From Fomitopsis serialis (lineage: Eukaryota > Basidiomycota > Agaricomycetes > Polyporales > Fomitopsidaceae): a DNA stretch of 64,000 nt. Position 1 is the stretch's first letter, and each line of letters opens with the position of its first letter. The DNA is taken from assembly GCF_022376445.1 (NCBI RefSeq), contig NW_025954982.1, forward strand, positions 310,001-374,000, written 5' to 3'. The notes below the pieces were generated by a model that was given only the letters and a program-made list of their open reading frames with translations, had not been told where the DNA came from and ran no database searches. Of the stretch, positions 23,176 through 36,225 are shown piece by piece. The position numbers and the translations under genes were made by a program.

Positions 23176-26100
23176 GACAATATGGGCCTGTCGCACAGCC
23201 GACAAGCCAATTCAAGACGATATCTGAGATTTGCAATTTGCGGAGGCTTCTACCAGATTGTGTTAATCCGGAGGATACAGTTCGACCACAGGCGCCGGTG
23301 CCGTGCTGTGCCGGGACGCCAGCAGCCCGGAGCAGCTGTGGTTCTGCCCAGTCGCCGGCCGCACTGCTCGCCCACACGACCGTCCGATGATCCACCACGC
23401 CGGCGCCACAGCCGATGGCCGGCCGGCGACAATAGCGCGGGATTTGCACGACTGCCGCATCGGGCGACGGACACTGGGAGGCTCCCTGCCGGTGCGTCAG
23501 GGCCACCTGGCTGCTCCACCGCCTGCAGCCCACCAGCCCGCAGAGCATCCAAATCGGACGCTACCACCCAGACAACGTGGGACGGGGCCTGTTATCAGCC
23601 GTGCGAAGACAGATGATTCGCCCGCGCTCACGCTTCGTGGGCTTAATTTCCTGATTCATGGCGTAATGGGAGCGTCCTGGGCGGAGGATCACGAAGGCCC
23701 TCCGCCTGCGTGTATCGACGCGGATTTGCAGCGTGGGGAGGTATGACCGCACGAACCTGCCGTCGACCACACAAAAAGAACAAGCCCAGCCATATCGTCG
23801 TCCCCGAGAAGCCCAGGCCAGCGTGATGTGTCATGGAGGTGATGCAGATGCGCCCGGGTGACCGAACCCACCGGTCGTCCCAGCGAAGTGGCGACCCGAG
23901 ATGGGGCGTGGCGAGAATCTCTGTGGTCGTCGCGCTCGCGGGAAGAGCGCTGGACGGACTGGGCAGGCGCCTGACAGGATTGGCATGATCGGCGTTTCCT
24001 TCTACGGCCAATCAATTGGGTCTCCGAAGACACCGGCCCCGGACGCAGTGGCGCACCCTCCTGGAATGTATCAACGCCTCTGCCCCAATAGGCATGCAGA
24101 TCAGGCTTCCAGACAATCCTCGTCCCCCGCCACACGCCCGCCGCAGTGCCTGGGTGATGCAGGCCGTCCACGCGTGCCAGCACTGTCCATCCGCCATCGC
24201 GCGGCTGCCATCGCGCGGCTGCCCGCTCTGCGTCCGCGGCGAGGGTGTGCGACAGTGGCGAGGGGCGCTGTTCGCACGGCAGTCGCTCCAGCCGTACCGT
24301 ACCCGTACCGTCCCTGCGTGCGCGAGTCTGGCTGCCGAAACCTTGTCCCAGTCCAGTCAGAGCCCGCGCTCGATGGTGCGCCGCTCGCCATTATGTACGG
24401 AGGCTGCCTCGCCGCATCCGCCTGCCACGTCCATTGAGTTATCGGCGTGATCAGCGTGGAGCCCGAGAAAGGATTCGCGCCTGGAAATGGGCGCGACCGG
24501 CCATGCCGCGGGCGTAAGTAAGGTTGCGCACACGTCGGATCCCGAGTCAGGTGGCGGCACACTCACAGGCTAACTCACATCGGCGGTCCTCAGATGTGCT
24601 AATGCGTGACGCAGCCAGGCGGCGCTCAGCGGCCTGCCAGGTATGGAAGCGACACGCCCTGCGAGCTGCGACCCGTCCGGGCAATTCGTCGCCGCGCGCT
24701 GCTGTTCGCAGATGAAGCAGGGAACCCGCGTCGGCCGCTAGCGGTGGCACCGGCGACCAGACTCTGCGCACTCGATTGAAGACCGGGCTGTCCGCGTCCT
24801 GCTTCCATGGTCGCCGCGTCCGTGTCGCAGCCGCAGAGACGGGCAGAAGCGCGTCGACGTAGCGTGATCAGCTGTCCGCACAAGCTGCACGCCGCATGCT
24901 GGACGTGCGTCGTGCGCGAACACGCCGCCGCAAATCCCTCCGCAGGGCGCGCATCGCCCACGTGACTGCAGGGCCGGCGACCATGTGGTCGCCGTAACGC
25001 CGGCCGGGGCGCTGATCGCAATCTCGCCCAGATCCACACGGTGGCACACTCGCCCATATCGGGCGCCCTTCTACAGCACCAGCTAGCTCGCTTCAGCACT
25101 GGCCCGCACCGCCCGGTGTAAATCCCACTCTCCCATCCACCCTCTTATCTGCAGCAGGGTTGCCGCGAAGCCAGCGGGCGAATCGGCGGAGCTCGACGCC
25201 GAGGCGGTGCGGTTCCACGGAGCCACGTACAACGGGGAAGTTGTGTGGATTTTGCGGGCACGCGGTGTCTCGACCACTGAGTTCGGGACCTAAGCGGAAG
25301 CAAATCTCCCTCTGCGAAATCCGTCGTTGAAATTGTATTCACGTAAGGTTTGCACATTCAAAGTGGCCGCTGCACTTACCCTCTAGAAGGCTGCCCCGCG
25401 TGTGATCAGATGCGCACTAACTTAGCACGTCAAGCCAATTTCATTGCAATCCCTGGATACTACGCAGAAGGCCAGCTCTCCGTCGGTCAGACGAGGGTAG
25501 CGTGTACAATGCAATTAAGACTGTCGTCAACGCCGTTGAAATTCTGCGTCCTCGGGCTTGCCTCGGGCCGAGTCCGAGTCACTGTCTATGGATCGCGGAC
25601 GCGGAGCCCTGTCAACGGCATACTCTCGTGGGCACGGAGAATGCAGGAAATACATCACAAAATAAGTTAGAGTTTCCTCCTTGCCCACCAATGCTTACTC
25701 CTCCTCAGCGGGAGCCGCGTAGGCCTTCGCCGTGGTACGTCATCTGGCGACACTTCGAGCGTGTCCGTGCTGACGGAAGTCGCAAGTGAAGCTCGATCCC
25801 AAATCGTGCAGATCCAGTCCGCGGTCTGCTACTACTCTGGAACAAGGGTTCTGCCAGCGGGCGTCACGCAGGGATCGGAGGGTCCGAGAAGCTCGGAACC
25901 AATCAATACGATCCCCGCGCGCTCTGCGAACATGGCTCGCGGGAGGGGTAGTGGACTAAGCGACCACCTCCAAAAAATCCCATTCTCCACCCATCCCGCG
26001 CACAAAGACCGTCGCGACCCTACACGCAGGAAGCCCGTCGGAAGGCGTCACATGCGCCGTAAATTCACCGGACGAATCCCTTGCAATTCCCCCTCCAGGA

Positions 26101-29100
26101 CAGCACGGCCGCGTGCTGCGCCCCGGCAGACGCTCCGGGGCGCTTTCGAGCGACGAGAACAGCGAAGCAGCCCCCTGCGGACTGTGTTGATTACGCGACG
26201 CTCCTCCAACCTCGCAGCGCCCTGCTATCATCGACTGTCGGATACTGTCCGGCAGTCATGAAGCCCCGGTGTTGTAGCACTGGCAGACCGCAGGGCGCAA
26301 GGAGTGTGCGGGTCGAGGAGACAGCGCGCTCCCACTGCTGCCAGCACAAACCGCACTCGACGCGGCGGGGGGCTAGCGCCTGGCGTGGTAGCCAGCCAGG
26401 GGCATCGGGCGGCGGCGCTAGCCCGTCTAATCTTAGAGCGGTCAGCAGGAGAGTGCCTGCCCCAGGAGTCTGCAGCGCATGCACGCAACGCCAGTGGTGG
26501 GCACGGCCATGACACGGCGATCCCCGGCGCTGCCTTCGCCCTCACCTTCGCTGCCATTCGCTGTCCATCATGGATCACGCCCGCCCTCCATTCGAGTGCC
26601 CGGCTGGCGTCTGCCCGCGCGCGCGCCCCTGCCCGTCGGGCTTCTCGTCGCAGCTTTTCGCGGGAGACGTCCGCTCCGTCGAGCACGGCGCTGACCCGCG
26701 CGGCCGATCCTGTCTGACCAGCCCACCACCGCAAGGGGCTACCGGTGCTCGTCGAGCGACAGATCCTTCGTGTCCGCGCGATGGCAGATGCGAGTCGCGC
26801 AGAGCCCCTGACGTACACGGTTTGCATAGGAATATGTCACGGATAATCCACCGCTGTGTGCGGGTGTGAGATACGCCCTCCTCGGTGCACGTTAACTTAC
26901 AGGGCCGCAAGTCCCTGCCTGAGTCATAGCCCTGACATACCGTGCCGGCCGTCCAGGCTAGATCGGCTCTTTGAGATAGATGCTCGGTACGACCTGCGGT
27001 CGTCTTCGCCAGATCCGAGGCACTATGACTCACCTCTGGTTACATACCCGTTGTTCGCGTAGAACTACAGTCCGCGTCAGTTCCCGCGAACCCTCTGTTG
27101 CGTCACGATCGCGGAGTCGTCGAAAGCACAGCTGCTAATCGCAGATGTCGGCGTCGCCAAGACACTGTTTTGCATGGCTCGGCGAGAACGAGATCTGGAC
27201 AGTACAGACCTCCCTAGCAACTGCGTTGTCAGATCCATGACTACACGTCTGACCAACAGTACTTTTCTCGAGAAGGTCCATCCGCTCGACGTCGGCGCCG
27301 CAGATCCACTTGCGTGATATCGTGATTGACCATAAATCTTTGGCGATGAACGTGTCGTGCCTTTCATTAAAAATCCGATGATTCGTGTGAAGGCGGCGAT
27401 GTAGCGCGACAGTTGGTACAACTGACAAGCCCAACCTCCCAAGAACAGGAGGAACCGTGAGTATTTATATCCAATGACAGAACATCGAGCCTCGAGGACA
27501 TGGTGAATAATCAAATTTTCTTGCCTTCTGGACGGCCAATATGAGACGGTTCTCATGGACCGCGGCACAGTCTTCGTGTTCCTGGAGCATATGTGCATGT
27601 CATGGAGGGTACACGAAATGCACGGAGGCTCGGCCGCACCTCCTTCGGATGACCGAACCGAATCAAGAGGTGCCCCACCTATTAGGCGTCTGGTGCAACG
27701 GCAAAAAGTGGAACAGTCAGTTCGTGTGCGTGACCCTATCATGTAGGCTCGACGTCAATGGGCTCAAAGCTAGTGGGGGCCAAGTTGTCCGATGGTGAAG
27801 TAGAGCGCGAACTCTAAAAAAGCGCAGCGCCTCACCTAGTAAATATCGAAACGCATCCGGAGACCACAGGCGGCTCCGGGGTCCGTGATGAGAGTGAATG
27901 TCCAGCACCTCACAGGCGGCGAGTGGATTTGAAACAATGCAATGAGGTCGCTAGCAGCGTCGAGGTGGTTGCCGCCGACTCTAGTGTGTCGGGGGCCGGT
28001 GGACAAGGCGAAGTCAGCATCTCGACATCGTCAGATCAGTAGTACGCTTGTAATGTTAGCCGGTACCCGTTTGAGAATACAAGGTCGTCCAGGGGGTAGA
28101 TTCGGCGAGGCGGGTCTCTTGCGCGTATGAAGAACACGCTGCAGAGGAATTGGGACCACGGTGGCTCACCGGCGTCCTCTTGGAGTCGCTTCGACTGCAA
28201 GTTGCCGAGGTATTGGGTAATGAGTAGGTACGTGGTCCGTGCGCTGTGCGCTCGAGAGGAGTGGCATCGTGTTCACCGTACGATATATCTTGCAGGTTCG
28301 TGAAACGGAGGACAAAAGGATAAAGGAAAGTGAATTGCGACAAGTCGACGTGTGGTCCGAGACGCCACTGGCAGGAGCACATGGGAATTAGCCGCAGCAG
28401 GACAAGGCTCCTCCCAGTGGTCAAAATAGGGAAATCCATGATTTTAATCCAAAGACGACGAGTCTACTCACCACTACCATCTACCCGCCGCATCCTACAT
28501 GCCATGTAGGTCGAACTCCGCCATTTCGCGATGGATCGTAGAGACAAGATCAACGTGAAGATCGATCGCACTGACCCGGGCCGTGACTGTTACGCTGAGC
28601 GCCACGGTCACCTGCCTTCGCCCATCTAAACCCTGTCGCGCTCCAGGTGCTGCACTACGCCCCGGGAGGAATCGCTCGCGAGTTCAGCCCACAGTGAAAC
28701 CCAAGGAGACCCTCCACATCCAGCGAGGAAGACAGACACACAGCCTCAAGAGCCTCGTGCCCTCGGCGACGTTTGCGGTCACGGCTTCCTTGACAAGACG
28801 TATCGTAGCAGACGCTGTTGATACTTGATACGATGATGCAGCACTGACAGCCTGAGTCTTCATCGCGAGCCTGACATCCCGTGGCGCAATGCAGACCATG
28901 TCCGTCCAAGATTCTGCCACGCCTTGACGGGGCCTACACAGGTGGCTGTGTCCCATATGGCTTCGTGACTCGGTGAGCAGCTCAGGCTTATCTCCCTTTG
29001 AATCCTCCCCGACATTTCAGTCCACTGCGGGCTCCCTTAGCCGATCTGTCATGCTGCACTGGGAGACGGTCTGGTTGCTCCTCTAAGGTTCCGAGACGAG

Positions 29101-29732
29101 CGACCGCGGAATCTGTACTTCCAGGAATCCCAGTCGAGCGCCAGAAGCCCTCCTATGACGCCTTCTCGCGAACAGCCGTTCACTCGTTCTCGCAGACGTC
29201 CTACACCGACATCGTCCTGCCGAAAAACAGAGTTTGTTCTGCGCATGCGCTCGGACGGCAAAGCTTCGGCTGTGCAGCGGCCACGTCCATTCGCCGTTGG
29301 TCCCCTTCTTCTCCCCAGGTGCTTCTCAGATTAATACGTCTTCCATGACAGTTGGGCGGGGGCAGCATTGCGATCCGCAATCAGCGCACATCTGGTATAC
29401 ACTACCGCGGTGCGAATCTAGTGTGGTATGTGGCTGCCTAGGCAGCCGCTTACGACTGTCGCCCCGAGCGGCACGTCAAAACCGTATCCAGCGCGGTAAA
29501 GCCCGTCAATCGTAAGCGCGGACTTGCGTCTTCAGATGACTCTGTACTTTTATTGAGTCTGGACAGGGTTCTTCAGGTGACTTGATGTTTGACATGCGTA
29601 TGGGCGGCCGGCCGGGTCCGCTTTGGTATCTTCTATCTCAGAGTCTGCTGTAGGAGATGTCATCTAGCTTCTGGGGATCTTTGATTCCAATGATGCGGAC
29701 AGCAATGGCCTGTGCGTCCGGTGTGCCATTCT
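23176..29732. other. 6.5-kb gene-free block between the two C2H2 genes
   Basis: About 23.2-27.0 kb is GC-rich with overlapping ORFs on both strands, the pattern expected of GC-rich non-coding DNA. Two minus-strand pieces end alike: 25083-25277 (RGWMGEWD) and 25956-26231 (RGMGGEWDFLEVV). At about 27135-27434 a minus-strand stretch (AKDLWSITISRKWICGADVE) looks protein-like. 28056-28439 minus also looks like an exon remnant. None belongs to a family I can name. Confidence 0.4.
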
Positions 29733-29739
29733 TTATAAG
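29733..29739 (+). promoter_or_regulatory. TATA box for C2H2 gene B
   Basis: TTATAAG about 85 bp upstream of the start at 29822, a spacing similar to that in gene A. Confidence 0.5.
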
Positions 29740-29821
29740 TTGCCGCCCAACCGATCTCGCGGCTCTCGTCCTCCCACTTCCTCTCCACCTCTGACTCAGC
29801 CACCACTTTTGAGTGACAGCG

Positions 29822-30900
29822 ATGCCGCGCTCAGCTTCATCTGAATGTGTCTCATTGCCCAGCATACATGAATTACTTCCAGGTCTGTACTATGCTTGAG
29901 GTCTCGGAGTCTAGCTCACTCCTTCTTTCCTCGTCAAACAGAGCATTTCTGTCGGCCTCTAGACGCACGGTCTCTCGATGAGCCACGTTTATTCACCAAA
30001 ACGCCCCCTGTAACACTGGGAAGGATGGTTCGTCCCTTCGTTGATCCCCCACGGCACTCAGAGCTGATGTGTGGACCACCAGACACTGCCATCACGGTGT
30101 GTACCACCTTCGCACCGCGTTGAGCTGAGGCTCACGCATTGCGCATCCCTAGACACCTATCGTACCACGCAAATCGGCCTTCCCAACCTCCGTCCAGGGA
30201 CACGTCGCCTCGTGCGCATGCGACATTGTCTCCAGTGCATAATGCCGATCACAACCGGGAGGATGATAAGAGACACGTATGCCCCTTCTGCCCCAGGCGC
30301 TTCAACCGGCCCAGCAGCCTAGCGATCCATCTGAATACCCACACCGGCGCTAAACGTGAGTTCACTTCCCTTCATGCCCGAGATCTCGTGCAACAGCTAA
30401 ATCCCCGCGACGATCCGTCCGTACCAGCGTTTCCTTGCCCGGCTTGTGGCCGCCCGTTCAGCGTGAACTCGAACATGCGTCGACACTATCGCAACCATTT
30501 TTCCGCCGGTCATCGCTCGGGCACGCTTCGGATGCCTCGCTTCGACGTCCACCGTGACCAGCCGCTCGAGAACCTGGACCACAATGCGGTGAATGCGAAC
30601 TTGAACCTGACGCCCTATCGCTACCCACCACTCAACCCTCCGGCTCATTCGCGCTCCACTACACCGTCGACACACTCGGAAATGCAGTACAGTGACAGTG
30701 ACCAGGACAGCCTCGTCTCGAGCCCCCCGACGCGTGCCCGACCGGAGCGTATGCTCCAAGGTTCGTTCGCCGCACGGAGCGCCGAGTGGGGAGGGCCGTA
30801 CGATCATCAGGACGTTGTTGAACGAATGCCAAGAACTAGCCGTTCTACCTCGTTGCAAAGCTTGTCGCTCCGTCCGGCGACGTCCTCGGCACAACGATAG
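29822..30900 (+). CDS. C2H2 zinc-finger transcription factor, paralogue B (297 aa)
   Basis: Exons 29822-29882, 29942-30098, 30153-30355 and 30428-30900 give 298 codons in one frame. The first exon is 61 nt, as in paralogue A, and ends in the matching motif VSLPSIHELLP. Fingers are CPFCPRRFNRPSSLAIHLNTH and CPACGRPFSVNSNMRRHYRNH, again split by an intron after TGAK. The C terminus is Ser/Pro-rich (RSTTPSTHSEMQYSDSDQDS). The second intron donor was taken as GTGTAC at 30099, because the GTGTGT two bases earlier breaks the frame. It is probably a nuclear regulator. It is shorter than A between the N-terminal motif and the fingers, and in the tail. Confidence 0.88.
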
Positions 30901-32648
30901 CGCTCTTCGATAGAGTCGGTGATCGTTGCCAGTGGTTTCCAGGTGCACAATAACTTATTATCTTCTCTTGGACTGGTGCTTTCCAGTTGCTATCCACACA
31001 CCACAAACTATGTATCGATTATCGTCGCTGTGTTACTGTTATTTCTATTTACGATTATGAGATTCGGGTTGATCTAGATAGCTACTCCGGGTAAAGCTGA
31101 TTTTGTACAATAGGCGACTTGTATGGACGCAACAGTCATTGTCTTTTGCTGTCTTTGTCCTCACACAGCAGCGCTCTCGCGACGTTGGCATGGTCTCGGC
31201 CATGCACGGTATGTGTCTGGACCCACGATGCATCGCACTTCGTGAAATCCTTGAATCGCGGAAGGGCTCTCGAATTCGAGTTGAGGACACAGCCTGGTGC
31301 TAGTTTTTGATGTAGCTCGCGCAGCTCAGATGACAACTTTGTTCAATAGTGCAGAAAGTGGACATCGAGGCGGAGAAGCTGTGGATAGTATCACCTATCA
31401 TTGGCATTGCATATGCATTGTCGAAGTGTTACTCCGTAAGGACGTCGAGATGATTTATTGTACTTCTGCGCCTGAAACTCCTGCTGGGCTTTACAATTAT
31501 CCCATTCCGAGTCCAATGATGTCCAAGCATCTGCAGCAGCCTCAGGCTGAAGTCTGGAGCTGCTGATAGCCCCGAAGGTCATAAATGAGAAACGAAGGTT
31601 CGCGATACATGAGCAGTCCGGGGCGGACTTCTTACGGTACTACACGCCGCAAATGTTAGGCTTTATTGTCAAGAAATCAGTCACTAGCACTGCCGCCGGC
31701 ACGGTCGCGAGCTGCCAGTCACGGTGGTGTATGGTCTAGCATAAACACAAATATTCTGCTGCCATCTCCTTGTGTTGAGTCAAATTCCCTGGCACACACT
31801 GGTAGACGGTGAAAAACACTAGGTGACTTCACCGCGCCTCGTTTGCGTCGGTCACCACTATACAAGCCGTCTGATCAAGAGCAAGGAGAGCATGTTGTCG
31901 GAGAGAATACATATATCTTCCAGATATAGCCGTAGAGACTCAGAACACTGTTCGCGGAAAGCGCGGGGGTTACTAGTAAGCATCCATGGACATCGCGGTG
32001 TAACTCCGTCTTCAGACTTGGCATTCGTGCGTTCCGGCGGGATGCCCATGAGCGTCATGAGGAACGTACTAGGGCAGCATCATCAGACAAATACTCCAGA
32101 TTGGCGATTCAGTTCCGGGCGGGGATCGGAAGAAGTACAGAAGGCTGCGAGGGAGCGGAGCGTAAAGCTGAAGTGAATGGAGACGATTGCGCAGTGGGAA
32201 GGTGGCGAGAAGGCGGATGAAGGACAAGCTCCGACTGTACTGCCCGAAGTAAATAGATACCCCGATGTGACTCGACTGCCAATGTCGACATGGACAGCGT
32301 TACTCCATCATAGGAGCATCAAACTTCTGACATCTCGAGTCCCGAGGATCAGGCAAAATCGACGATGTGTGGTTTCACGGGCGGCAGTCCAATTGACCAC
32401 CCATTCTGTCGCTGTGAACTATCAGTGGCATGCCGAGCAGCCTGAGCTGCTTCAACCAATTCGTGTGCCACAATCATGATGTAGTCGAGTAATACGAGAC
32501 ATCAGCCATTACTATAGACATATCGGGATCGGGGTTATTGGCTCCGATTTACACAAAGCATGATATGCACGTACTATAGTACATCCGATTCCAAAATACA
32601 CATCAATATCCCACCAACACATCTTCAAGATTCCAGCGAACACAAATC
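30901..32648. other. Intergenic, no supported gene
   Basis: Short unrelated ORFs only. A plus-strand stretch at 31823-32176 is open but unrecognised. The right end is 3' sequence of the WD40 gene. Confidence 0.4.
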
Positions 32649-35343
32649 CTACACATCCACAACCGCTCCTTGGTGACCGATGCCCATACGGCTGAGGTCC
32701 CATATACGCAACAAGCCGTCATCGGAGGATGATGCAATGCGTGTTGCGTCCGGAGAGAACCTCAGGTAGCTGACTTTGTCGGAGTGACCAGTAAGCGTTG
32801 TGAGTTGAGTTGCAGTCTTCGTATCCCACACGCGTATGCTGTTGTCCGCAGAGCTTGCGCAGATGCGCGAGCCATCGGCGGAGAACGCGGTAGCGTTCAC
32901 GAGTTGATCGCTGGCGTCTATTTCATGTAGTTTGTCGCCGCTGTACGAGTCGCAAATCCGAATGGAGCCGTCGCTGGCTGCGCTCAGCAACTGTTTACCG
33001 TCCGGGGAGAATGCCGCGGCCCACACAGACCCGGAATGCACTCGCAAATCCACGAGCTCTTCGCCAGTCTCCGCATTCCAGATCCGCGCCGAGCCGTCGT
33101 CCGAGCCTGTGACCAGGCGACGACTGTCGGGGGCATACGCCAGAGCATAGATGACGCCTTGGTGGCCCTCGAGGACAGAAAGCAACGTTCCATCTCGCAC
33201 GCTCCAAACACGGATACAGTAGTCTGCGCTTGCAGAAACGAGGCGGCGGCTGTCAGGCGAGAACGCGACAATCAGAACAATTGCGCTATGGCCTCTGGAC
33301 AAAGAACGTTCTTTCCCCGTGGCAGCATCCCAGAGTCTGACAGAGGTGTCGACAGATCCAGTGGCGACGGCCGAACCATCAGGTGAATATGCAACAGAGT
33401 ACAAGGTGCCCGTGTGTCCGGTCAGGACCCTAAGCTCTTGTCCTGTCTCGACATCCCAAATAACCCCGAGACCGTCACTGGCACCGGAGAGTAACCTCCT
33501 GCTGTCAGGGGAAAAGGCCAGCGAGCAGACTGCGTCTGTATGGTACCTGCAAGCGTGCAAGCGGTGGCCATTACGGGCATCCCAGATGATCACGAGGGTA
33601 TCGTCAGCCCCGCTGGCTATGTAGCGGCCGTCAGGCGAGTATGCAAGCGACGTGATGCCACCGGCATGGTGATCCAGCTCGATGAAGGTACCATTGTCCG
33701 CGACTATGTTCGCCTTCTTCTGATCGGCGGGACCGCCCTTGTCAGCGGTTTCCTCGGCAGCGGTTGGCAAGTCCTGTGTGCTGGGAGGTGGCTGCTCAGA
33801 GTCTACTGCCGTAGCCGCCCCCTCCGGAGCGATGCTCGAGCTGGACGATTCATCGGCAACAGCAAATGGCACAGTCTGTTCTACTGCATTCGGGCGTTCG
33901 AGGATGGCGATGTCCTCGTGGGACAACATCCCGACTGCGAGACAACACATGAGTCAATTGATCGGTCTGATGACAAGAATTAACTGACGTCCATCTTCCG
34001 TGACTTCGATATGCGGTTTGACGGTTTCGAGGAACTGTGGGATGTCGTCCGGTATTTCACACCCGTGTTGCTGAAACAATAACCATATCAACAGTCAATA
34101 CTACCTCTGACAGCGACCCACGTACTTCGCATAGCTTATTTATATCACGATCATTGGCAACTGCAACCTGGACACTTGCTTCGTACTGCATTTGCGTGTT
34201 CACGAATCAGTTGAACTCGAACAATCATGCTATTGGGCAAAAACTTGCCTTCAAGATATAGTCCAAGACGAAGTCTACGGGGTCCCAACACTGCCAAACC
34301 GACATTAACTCACCACGTCCCATATGATGCTCATGTGCTTTACCTGGAACGCGGAGCCTGTGGTATCCCGTTCGATCACGTTCACCTCTTCGGCGCCGCT
34401 CGCGCTGTCGATCGACGAGCGACTTTGATCTGCGTCTTCGTCAGGTCCTGGAGGAGGTAGTTCGTCATAGCCAGCTGCAGCTTTCATGACCTAGGGAACA
34501 TGAGGAGGCGCCGCTTCAGTTTGTAGTAGTGTATGAAAATGGTCTGGTTATTCCTGAGACCACTGTTGATTTCATCGCCCGTGGACGAGGCGTCGCGCGG
34601 TCCCCAGTTCTGTTCAGGTGCAACAAGGACTCTTGCCGCAGCCGAGACCGAAAATGCGGCAGAAGCTGCTCCTAGATCTGCATTGAATTGGAATTGTGCC
34701 GATTTTCCCGATTGTGTGTATGACGCCACTGCCCAGTCTGCAGTCTTGCATACACCGCATATGAAGCGCAGAGACTCTCTGGGAACGTCGACGTCGAGGC
34801 TGTCCCTGAAGAACTCGTACCAACTTGAAAAGCTCTGTGACATGTAGTTCGACATGCGCCTGCTGGGAAGGACCACCTCGCGTCCGCGCTGTGTTTGAGA
34901 ACAAGGACTGCGCCTTGGTCGTCTATGCACTGGAACTCAAGGCCAGCACCGACGCCATGACTGTTGGTCAAGTGAGTATACTGTGGATACTGCGAGTGAA
35001 ACGCTACCCACGCTGAAGCACTGATATCGACTTGCGTTTGCCTGATAGTCCTGCTGCACAGCGCTCCGGGAGTGAGTGCCCCAACTTTCTTGAAATCCGA
35101 GAACTTCGAGGCTAAGCTGAAAGGCTTGTAGCCATTCGGAACACCAAATTCGTTGACAGGATCGTCCTCGGGTTTGATGGCGTTGAATGCGCGATGGAAT
35201 GACCCATTCTCGTCAATAAAACCCACATCCCCAATCAGTATTTCTCCTTGAGGCCTAGGTGGGTCAGGATCCCAGAGAGGATAGCCATGACCCAGGCGAA
35301 ACAACTGCTCGGCGTATACATCGGCAGCAGAGAGGACAGACAT
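32649..35343 (-). pseudogene. WD40-repeat family gene with apparent frameshifts in the N-terminal half
   Basis: The start (MSVLSAADVYAEQLFRLGHG, then YPLWDPDPPRPQGEILIGDVG) and middle (FICGVCKTADWAVASYTQSG; HYYKLKRRLLMF) match a basidiomycete family of unknown function with an N-terminal domain. A helical piece follows (QHGCEIPDDIPQFLETVKPH), then a 1.3-kb exon encoding about eight WD40 repeats, for example GDVETGQELRVLTGH-like units ending IWD or LWD. This probably forms a propeller for protein binding. The WD40 exon is uninterrupted, but the upstream part needs single-base corrections: near 34893 (before VVLPSRRMSNYM), near 34492 (LLMFPR to MKAAAG) and at the exon starting about 34291. An intron there seems to begin with GC. 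It is either a recent pseudogene or has consensus errors. Confidence 0.7.
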
Positions 35344-36225
35344 GGCGGTCGGTAGATCAAAGCAAACTCACCTTAGCCTCAGGCGAGACTGATGCGATGC
35401 AGATATAGAGGCTGTGTACATGTTCCACGAACGCCCAAACTCTATACACCGAATCCACGTGAATCTATTTACTTCCGTCGTGATGTTTTGCCATTTGAGT
35501 TAGAATGAAAGCGAGACTAGACCCTGATAGCGCATGCTGTCGTGCGGTGTTTTTGAGGCTACCATTGCTGGAGGCCGGCTTATTATTGAAACACGTAACG
35601 AAATGTAGTTACTTACGTAAGTATATTTGTTCCAACAGCAACTTGGCGCCAATGCAATGGATACGTCAATGAACGAGCTTGCAATGCGTGCATACATAGA
35701 TGAGCCGTAAGGCGAAGGCGAACAGGTCGACGTAGATATCCTGCTGCGACATACATGGAGATCGCTCACCGTCGTCGCCGCCTTTCAGGCTCAGGTCGAT
35801 GATCCAAACTCCGAGCGCTTCACCGTACATATTTTTGAATCGATGTAAATAGCTTAACGTTGAAATACTACCATAGTAATACAGTATCGGGTCGGCCACC
35901 CATGGTAAGTACTTACATACTCGGTCACTCCGCGAGTGCCATGAGCTCAGCGCTCAATCCTAGATATTACCACGAGATGCGCGTATTAGAGGTCAATCGC
36001 GAGAATCGCCTGGCATGTGTTCTGAGCCAAACCGCCAAGAAATGGTCGAGGTGCTTGGACAGTGGCGGGCCATGGTGGCCGATATCTTGGATACGTGCGA
36101 AGTAAGTACCCACTTACTTAGGGTATCTCTTTCCCCTCGAAAAATCCATAGTGGGATCGCTGAACGTTCGATTGCATTCAGCGCAACACGACAGCTATCT
36201 ATCGTGTAAGATCACAAGGACTATG
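35344..36225. other. Intergenic, no supported gene
   Basis: Contains several GTAAGTAC/GTACTTAC-like words (35600-36120) that resemble splice donors but have no linked coding exons. A minus-strand open stretch at 35666-35899 is unrecognised. Confidence 0.4.

Noticed and set aside
26228..26827. 199-residue minus-strand ORF, with a plus-strand ORF over the same bases
   Set aside because: Arg/Ala/Ser-rich composition, open frames on both strands and no motif: typical of GC-rich non-coding DNA.
35600..36130. GTAAGTACTTAC-like palindromes as a repeat array or CRISPR-like feature
   Set aside because: Spacing is irregular and words are only 8-12 bp; they look like isolated splice-site consensus words.
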